Positions 5,804-9,098 of a stretch of 9,098 nucleotides of DNA are shown piece after piece. The stretch spans positions 1-9,098 of the forward strand of contig CAKUZO010000071.1 in the NCBI GenBank assembly GCA_934717895.1. The letters are read 5' to 3'. The notes under the pieces were generated by a model that saw only the letters and a program-made list of their open reading frames with translations, was not told the DNA's origin and ran no database searches. The stretch's first letter is position 1. Every line of letters starts with the position of its first letter. Made by a program: the position numbers and the translations under genes. This DNA is from an uncultured Candidatus Melainabacteria bacterium (lineage in GTDB: Bacteria; Cyanobacteriota; Vampirovibrionia; Gastranaerophilales; Gastranaerophilaceae).

Positions 5804-5831
5804 ATTATAACAGTTTTTCTTGTAATATCAA
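5804..5831 (-). promoter_or_regulatory. Extended -10 promoter for a probably leaderless secreted-protein gene
   Basis: Minus strand: TTGATA (5831-5826), 16 bases, TATAAT (5809-5804) with an upstream TGT giving the extended TGnTATAAT form. Only ATAAACT separates it from the ATG at 5796, so transcription should start at or within a base of the start codon. No ribosome site exists between the box and the start. Confidence 0.7.
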
Positions 5832-5878
5832 TAGAACGAAAAATTTTGTGGATTGTTCATTTTTTGTGGAAGTAAGAT

Positions 5879-5985
5879 GTGAAAAGTGAGACGTGAAAAG
5901 TCCATATAGCTCACTTCGTTCGGAAATAATTTTGGTGCGATAGCACCTGTAACGGACTTTTTACTTTTCACGTCTCACTTTTCAC
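5879..5985. repeat. Inverted pair of heptamer arrays (H4/H5) in a divergent intergenic region
   Basis: The 23 bases 5879-5901 (GTGAAAA, GTGAGAC, GTGAAAA, GT) are the exact reverse complement of 5963-5985. Both arms are followed inward by the common tail: GTCCATATA on the left and, read on the minus strand, GTAAAAA then GTCCGTTACAG on the right. The 61-base centre holds AGCTCACTTCGTTCGG (5908-5923) and a small GGTGC-GATA-GCACC hairpin (5934-5947). It lies between the divergent genes at 5796 and 6082 and could extrude as a cruciform or fold as RNA. Confidence 0.85.
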
Positions 5986-6081
5986 TTAAAACACATTGTA
6001 ACAATTCCTTCACACACGCGCAATTCTTCCTGACAAAATTACTTTATATAAGTGTAGTGTAGTTTAATAGGTAATATTGTA

Positions 6082-6813
6082 ATGTTCAGTGCAGTAGCAT
6101 CAGGAATATTTGCATATAGAAATGCTGACAAAACTTGTAATGGTGATGTTGGCAGAGGCGCGGTTACGGTCGGGCAAACGGCGGGGCTTGTTCAAGAAGT
6201 CGCAAAGTATGATGGAATTGTGGCGAAAACTGCCCGTAGTGCTCTGAGCGTTTTTTCTGACTTAGCAGAGAAAAATAAGGCTTTTGAATACGCCGGAAAA
6301 GTTACCAAATTTGCGGTTAATAACGTAAATCCATTGATTTGTGTATCTGGTGGAATTAAGACCGCGATGTCTGATGACAAGGTTAAAACAGGAATTACGG
6401 AAGCTGCTGCTTTGTCTGCTATGTTTGCCGGTGAAGGTCTTATAAAGGCTAATTATGACAAAATGGTTGCGTCGCAAACTGTTCGTAACGGTATAAAATA
6501 TCTGTCAAAATCAAAGGTTTTTAAACCGATTTTTGAATATCTTAACAAGCATAAGCTGGAAGGCAAAGCGGCAGCTGTCTTGAAAGGACTAATATTTGTT
6601 AGCGGCTCTATTATGTCTTATGATATTGGACATAAATTAGGAGAACCGGTTGCTGATAGGGTAAAAAAGAATTTAGATATCAAAGACAAAAAACAGGAAT
6701 CTAAACAAAAATTGCAAAAGCGAGCTACTGTAAATAACAATTTAATGGCGATAAATCGACGTGAGATTGCTTCAAAAAATCAATCAAATGGCTTAAACAC
6801 ATTTCTGGCATAG
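6082..6813 (+). CDS. Hypothetical protein, no recognised domain (243 aa)
   Basis: I do not recognise a family. It has no signal peptide. The protein is rich in Ala, Gly, Val and Lys, mostly predicted helical, with moderately hydrophobic stretches (VSGGIKTAM, EAAALSAMFAGEGLI, AAAVLKGLIFVSGSIMSYDIG at 163-183) that could associate with a membrane but are not clear transmembrane helices. The C-terminus (194-243) is strongly basic and polar (RVKKNLDIKDKKQESKQKLQKR), suggesting a flexible or nucleic-acid-binding tail. The ATG at 6082 is preceded by a weak AGGT 9-12 bases away. CTGACA (6030-6035), 17 bases, TGTAGT is a poor candidate promoter. The gene stops only 17 bases before the SpoIID-like gene, so the two may be read together, although the latter also has its own -10 box. 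Coding length and codon pattern support a real gene. Confidence 0.7.
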   Translation: MFSAVASGIFAYRNADKTCNGDVGRGAVTVGQTAGLVQEVAKYDGIVAKTARSALSVFSDLAEKNKAFEYAGKVTKFAVNNVNPLICVSGGIKTAMSDDKVKTGITEAAALSAMFAGEGLIKANYDKMVASQTVRNGIKYLSKSKVFKPIFEYLNKHKLEGKAAAVLKGLIFVSGSIMSYDIGHKLGEPVADRVKKNLDIKDKKQESKQKLQKRATVNNNLMAINRREIASKNQSNGLNTFLA

Positions 6814-6815
6814 TA

Positions 6816-6824
6816 TGTTATAAT
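6816..6824 (+). promoter_or_regulatory. Extended -10 element, probably giving a leaderless GTG-start mRNA
   Basis: TGTTATAAT at 6816-6824, six bases before the GTG at 6831. No good -35 is seen (poor match AACACA near 6796), which an extended -10 may tolerate. It is identical to the nine-base element in front of the gene at 5796, with nearly the same distance to the start codon. Confidence 0.55.
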
Positions 6825-6830
6825 GATAAT

Positions 6831-7703
6831 GTGAAAAAGGTTATAATCATATTTTCATTGCTAATATTAACGCAAATATTTGCGTCACCTTGTTATGCAA
6901 TAAAAATTGGGCTTCAAACAGCTACTGAATCGGCCGGTGTTGGGACTTCCGTCAAAGGAGTTATAGTAGATGCCAATACAAATCATAATATTTGTGACTT
7001 AGAGGCTATGAAGGGTTATGAAATTAAGCCTTATCATAATTTAATGGCAATCCGCTATAACGGGAAATATTATAAAGTTAATTCTGATAACATTGTAATA
7101 AAGCCGGTCGGAGCCGGATTTGTGAGTGCAAAAGGCAAGTGGTATCGTGGAATTTTAATGATTCAGAATAAGAACGGGAAACTTACCGTAATAAATAATG
7201 TTCCATTGGAAGATTATATAAGAGGAGTTGTTCCGTCTGAAATGCCTTCCGGTTGGGAATCAGAGGCTCATAAAGCTCAGGCGATAGCGGCAAGAAGTTA
7301 TGCTCTCGCAAATCTTGGAAAGCGTGCAAGTAACGGATATGACTTGAAAGATACTCCGGAAGATCAGGCTTATGGTGGAGCTTCTGCCGAAACAACCGGA
7401 ACTAATTATGCTGTTGATCAGACCAAGGGTATTGTTTTAACATATAATATGAAAGTTATAACGGCATATTATTCTGCATCGGCAGGTGGCATGACAAACA
7501 CAAACAGTTGGGGAAATAATTTGCCATACTTGCGCTCTGTTCCGTCCTTTGACAATAATGTAAAAAAAAATGGGCATGGTGTAGGCATGTCGCAGCATGG
7601 AGCTAATAATTTGGCTAAACAGGGTTATAATGCATATCAAATTTTGCAATATTTTTACAAAGACGTAAAATTTGCAAAGGTAGATCCAAAATCTTACAAT
7701 TAG
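6831..7703 (+). CDS. SpoIID/LytB domain protein, secreted cell-wall enzyme or amidase enhancer
   Basis: A 290-residue protein. Signal peptide MKKVIIIFSLLILTQIFASPCYA (cleavage near 23). The SpoIID core starts with LTVINNVPLEDYIRGVVPSEMP (118-139), continues ESEAHKAQAIAARSYAL (143-159) and TKGIVLTYN, then AYYSASAGGMTNTNSWG (212-228), PYLRSV, and ends GHGVGMSQHGANNLAKQGYN (248-267). Glu137 of the EMP motif corresponds to the residue held to be catalytic in SpoIID-type lytic transglycosylases, as I recall. The family cleaves peptidoglycan glycan strands stripped of stem peptides, or stimulates an amidase (LytB). In a bacterium not expected to make spores a general wall-remodelling role is likely. 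The stretch between PYLRSV and GHGVGMS is only about 11 residues, shorter than usual. The start is GTG because upstream ATGs are out of frame; there is no Shine-Dalgarno. Confidence 0.9.
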   Translation: MKKVIIIFSLLILTQIFASPCYAIKIGLQTATESAGVGTSVKGVIVDANTNHNICDLEAMKGYEIKPYHNLMAIRYNGKYYKVNSDNIVIKPVGAGFVSAKGKWYRGILMIQNKNGKLTVINNVPLEDYIRGVVPSEMPSGWESEAHKAQAIAARSYALANLGKRASNGYDLKDTPEDQAYGGASAETTGTNYAVDQTKGIVLTYNMKVITAYYSASAGGMTNTNSWGNNLPYLRSVPSFDNNVKKNGHGVGMSQHGANNLAKQGYNAYQILQYFYKDVKFAKVDPKSYN

Positions 7704-7795
7704 TGGAAAATGGCTAAGTGCTTCTGTTTTTGACTTATTGAATGCGTGAAACTCGCTCTATCAAGTAGATTTAATAAAAATTTTTTGAAAAACAC

Positions 7796-7823
7796 TTGCC
7801 AAATAGAAATAAAATGGTATAAT
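7796..7823 (+). promoter_or_regulatory. Promoter of the HU gene
   Basis: TTGCCA (7796-7801), 16-base spacer, TATAAT (7818-7823) preceded by TGG (extended -10). Transcription should start near 7830, leaving a leader of about 72 bases before the ATG at 7902. It is the best-formed promoter in the window together with that at 8872. Confidence 0.8.
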
Positions 7824-7845
7824 AAATTTTGTCGACACACGAGCA

Positions 7846-7895
7846 TGCATAAGAAGAGATGGTTTCTTTACTGTATGCAAATAGGTAAAAGGAGG
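7846..7895 (+). promoter_or_regulatory. HU mRNA leader: hairpin and strong ribosome-binding site
   Basis: TGCATA (7846-7851) and TATGCA (7874-7879) are complementary and enclose AAGAA/TTCTT, giving an interrupted stem. It is followed by the strong Shine-Dalgarno AGGAGG (7890-7895), six bases before the HU ATG. The hairpin may modulate translation or stability. The ribosome site fixes the HU start, although the frame is open further upstream. Confidence 0.5.
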
Positions 7896-7901
7896 TTCAT
7901 A

Positions 7902-8174
7902 ATGAACAAAGAAGAATTGGTAAAAGAAGTATCAAAGAAAGCAAAAGTATCTCAAAAAGCAACAGCTGACGTAGTAGCAGCAGCTTTGGAAACAATTGTA
8001 AAAACAGTTTCAAAAGGTAAAAAAGTAACTTTGGTTGGTTTTGGTACATTCGAACCACGCAAAAGAGCAGCTAGAACAGGTAGAAACCCTCAAACAGGTG
8101 CTCCATTGAAAATCGCTGCTAAAACAGTTCCTGCATTTTCAGCTGGTAAAAAATTCAAAGAATTGGTAAAATAG
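7902..8174 (+). CDS. hup: DNA-binding protein HU
   Basis: A 90-residue protein, the exact normal size of bacterial HU. MNKEELVKEVSKKAKVSQ forms the first helical region, then VVAAALETIVKTVSKGKKVTLVGFGTF leads into the beta-arm. RKRAARTGRNPQTG is the HU/IHF signature with the RNP motif whose proline intercalates in the DNA minor groove. The end IAAKTVPAFSAGKKFKELV is typical. It compacts and bends DNA in the nucleoid without much sequence preference. HU fits better than IHF because the gene stands alone with a strong promoter and terminator and the sequence is canonical. Codon choice is very uniform (GCA/GCT, AAA, GTA, ACA), as expected of a highly expressed gene. The start at 7902 is fixed by AGGAGG six bases upstream. 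Confidence 0.97.
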   Translation: MNKEELVKEVSKKAKVSQKATADVVAAALETIVKTVSKGKKVTLVGFGTFEPRKRAARTGRNPQTGAPLKIAAKTVPAFSAGKKFKELVK

Positions 8175-8197
8175 TTAAATTAACTAATTTAGATAAA

Positions 8198-8226
8198 AGC
8201 GGAGTCGAAATTCGGCTCCGTTTTGC
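8198..8226 (+). terminator. Intrinsic terminator of the HU gene
   Basis: CGGAGTCGA (8200-8208), loop AAT, TCGGCTCCG (8212-8220): a 9-bp stem with one G-T pair, followed by TTTTGCT. It starts 26 bases after the HU stop codon. Confidence 0.85.
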
Positions 8227-8294
8227 TATGTTTGGAGCTTTTTTAGAAGCAATTCACGTCATTCTGAGCGTTTAGCGAAAGAATCCAGCTGATA

Positions 8295-8373
8295 AAGCAG
8301 CTAGGCAGCTAGGAAGCTAGGCAGCTAAGCGGAATATAGATGCGAAGATGCCAAGATGCATAGATGCAAAGTC
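8295..8373 (+). repeat. Octamer tandem array O3
   Basis: Units TAGG+CAGC, TAGG+AAGC, TAGG+CAGC, TAAG+CGGA, then GATGC units (GATGCGAA, GATGCCAA, GATGCATA, GATGCAAA), ending in the tail GTCTGTTACAG. The period is exactly 8 in both halves. It is the same composite as O2 (minus strand, 2371-2414) and the array at 9013-9098. Confidence 0.8.
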
Positions 8374-8393
8374 TGTTACAGAAAATACGAAGT

Positions 8394-8592
8394 CAATCCT
8401 CACCCCTATGCGGGAGAGCGGATTTGCGGACGGACGGAATGGAATGAGTCCGGAAAGCGAGCAGATGGAGCAAACTGTGACCGTGTCACAATTGCGGAAC
8501 TCTGTGAGCGCAAAGCAAATTCAAGACAGGAAGCAATCGTTCACGAGCGATTAGCGAGTGTTACGAGTGCAGGTGCGGGGGAAATAGCAGTT
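8394..8592. other. GC-rich non-coding segment of unknown nature
   Basis: About 55% GC over 8401-8580 by hand count (99 of 180), against roughly 35-37% in nearby genes. It contains a perfect TGTGAC-CGT-GTCACA hairpin (8476-8490) and the related strings TCACGAGCGATTAGCGAGTG. Open frames exist (8356-8646) but have no ribosome site, no recognisable domain, and run through the dispersed repeats on both sides, so I do not call them genes. It could be a structured RNA, the core of a small element or the remnant of transferred DNA. Confidence 0.4.
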
Positions 8593-8600
8593 TATTGTAG

Positions 8601-8620
8601 GTTGGGCTTTCCAGCCCAAC
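8601..8620. repeat. Short hairpin repeat GTTGGGCT/AGCCCAAC, perfect copy
   Basis: GTTGGGCT, loop TTCC, AGCCCAAC: a perfect 8-bp inverted repeat. It is the most intact member of the family seen at 698, 1625 and 2301. Confidence 0.75.
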
Positions 8621-8691
8621 AACGAAACTTTTTGAATTATAATTAGCTGGATTCTTTCGCTGTCGCTCGGAATGACGACAAATAGCTTCTG

Positions 8692-8836
8692 TTTCGGACT
8701 TATCGTCTTATCGTCCTATCGTCTTAACGACTTTTATTCCTGATACGACCTTAGTGCCTTAGTGCCCTAGTAACTTAGTAACTTCTTCCGATATGGACTT
8801 AACGCCCTATCGCCCTATCGCCTTAACGTCTTTTTT
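8692..8836 (-). repeat. Cluster of three octamer arrays (O4, O5, O6) with common tails
   Basis: All read on the minus strand. O4 (8735-8692): TAAG+ACGA, TAGG+ACGA, TAAG+ACGA, then TAAGTCCGAAACAG. O5 (8785-8739): TAAG+TTAC, TAGG+GCAC, TAAG+GCAC, then TAAGGTCGTATCAGG. O6 (8836-8787): TAAG+GCGA, TAGG+GCGA, TAGG+GCGT, then TAAGTCCATATCGG. TAAG/TAGG stays fixed, the other four bases differ from array to array, and the arrays end alike. No gene is seen in this stretch. Confidence 0.8.
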
Positions 8837-8871
8837 AAGTAACATCATATTAACTTCCTGTAAAATAAGTC

Positions 8872-8900
8872 TAGACAAATTCCAAAAACAGAGTTATAAT
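8872..8900 (+). promoter_or_regulatory. Strong sigma70-type promoter
   Basis: TAGACA (8872-8877), 17-base spacer, perfect TATAAT (8895-8900). Transcription should start near 8907. It lies 38 bases ahead of the ATG at 8938, which has its own ribosome site, so a gene is clearly intended here. Confidence 0.75.
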
Positions 8901-8937
8901 AACACATGTACATACAAAAAAAGAAAGAGAGCTCAGT

Positions 8938-9098
8938 ATGAAAAAATGTAAAGAAATGTTCGGGGGGGGGGCAACCTCGGAGATGCTTGTTTAGAGCCTA
9001 AGACGGAATTTGAAGCAGCTAAGCAGCTAGGAAGCGAGGCAGCTAAGCGGAATTTAGATGCCAAGATGCAAAGAGGCGAGGAGGCGAAGTCTGTATCG
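8938..9098 (+). pseudogene. Frame-interrupted ORF with G10 tract, possibly phase-variable; runs off the window
   Basis: ATG at 8938 has the ribosome site AAAGAGAG (8923-8930) and a strong promoter. As written, the frame reads MKKCKEMFGGGATSEMLV and stops at TAG 8992-8994 (18 residues). Ten G residues (8962-8971) lie in codons 9-12. With 11 or 8 G the frame would read MKKCKEMFGG(G)GNLGDACLE and stay open to the window end, through the octamer array at 9013-9094. In that frame an array unit reads AGC GAG where the standard unit (TAGG) would give the stop codon TAG, which hints that this frame is or was coding. With 9 G it stops after about 20 codons. This is either a contingency gene switched by G-tract slippage, or a sequencing/assembly error in the homopolymer. 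Function unknown. Confidence 0.5.
9013..9098 (+). repeat. Octamer tandem array O7 with GTCTG tail
   Basis: Units TAAG+CAGC, TAGG+AAGC, GAGG+CAGC, TAAG+CGGA, then GATGCCAA, GATGCAAA, GAGGCGAG, GAGGCGAA and the tail GTCTGTATCG at the window end. It is the same composite as O3 at 8295, with several unit changes (T to G at one TARG site, GATGC to GAGGC). Confidence 0.8.

Larger units (their letters stand above)
8258..8676. mobile_element. Possible small non-autonomous element bounded by inverted repeats
   Basis: The left end 8258-8290 (GTCATTCTGAGCG ... AGCGAAAGAATCCAGCT) and the right end 8645-8676 are reverse complements apart from one substitution and a short indel/mismatch cluster. Between them lie an octamer array (8295-8373), a GC-rich stretch (8401-8580) and a hairpin repeat (8601-8620), but no transposase. 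Repeats of the form GTCATTCTGAGCG...GAAGAATCC are scattered in many bacterial genomes, so the two ends may be independent copies rather than one unit. No target-site duplication was found. Confidence 0.45.

Noticed and set aside
7746..7901. N-terminal extension of the HU frame by 52 residues.
   Set aside because: It overlaps the HU promoter, and the strong Shine-Dalgarno at 7890-7895 plus canonical HU length fix the start at 7902.
8295..8373. A CRISPR array.
   Set aside because: The 8-base period, lack of 20-40-base repeats separated by unique spacers, and no cas genes rule this out.
8348..8646. Two overlapping open frames of 68 and 96 residues, the longer with several cysteines (MHRCKVCYRKYE...).
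   Set aside because: They start within the octamer array, end in the dispersed hairpin repeat, and lack a ribosome site or promoter. Probably spurious in a GC-rich stretch where stop codons are rare.

Overview
The window looks like a chromosomal contig from a low-GC, diderm, host-associated bacterium. The best guess is an uncultured gut member of the Gastranaerophilales (Vampirovibrionia, the non-photosynthetic sister group of Cyanobacteria). The clues are a type IV prepilin-like protein with a C-terminal pattern I associate with that group (VDINGxKxPNxxGRD and a terminal Cys...DGWKMNY), roughly 35% GC in coding DNA, a TonB/ExbB/ExbD envelope system next to a SpoIID/LytB protein, and intergenic DNA crowded with short repeats. 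This taxonomic call is inference from memory, not a search result.

Layout. 1-689 (+) is the 3' part of a prepilin-like gene, followed by a long inverted repeat. 907-1086 (+) is a 59-residue protein of unknown function. From 5796 down to 1129 everything is on the minus strand. In transcription order it holds two secreted proteins of related design (5796-5212 and 5167-4424), a TonB-like protein (4352-3168), an ExbB/TolQ-like channel protein (3065-2418) and two ExbD/TolR-like proteins (2198-1743 and 1518-1129). The last four make a plausible proton-driven energy-transducing complex. The gaps between them are large for an operon and are filled with interspersed tandem repeats. After a 285-base divergent intergenic region with a palindromic repeat, the plus strand carries an unknown 243-residue protein (6082-6813), a secreted SpoIID/LytB-domain protein (6831-7703) and the nucleoid protein HU (7902-8174) with its own promoter, leader and terminator. 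From 8225 to the end there is almost no conventional coding DNA. It holds a GC-rich segment bracketed by inverted repeats, many octamer arrays, and finally a strong promoter driving a short ORF with a G10 tract that may be a phase-variable (or mis-assembled) gene running off the window.

The most unusual material is the repeat system. Arrays built from different 8-base units share one framework (T-A-R-G at fixed positions plus four free bases). These arrays, and separate 7-base GTGAAAA arrays, mostly end in the same tail, close to AAGTCC(R)TWWC. At the end of the window one such array lies inside the reading frame that a one-base change of the G tract would open, and a T-to-G difference within the array removes what would be a stop codon in that frame. 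A second notable feature is that two genes for secreted proteins have TGTTATAAT extended -10 boxes only 6-7 bases before the start codon and no Shine-Dalgarno sequence, which suggests leaderless mRNAs.
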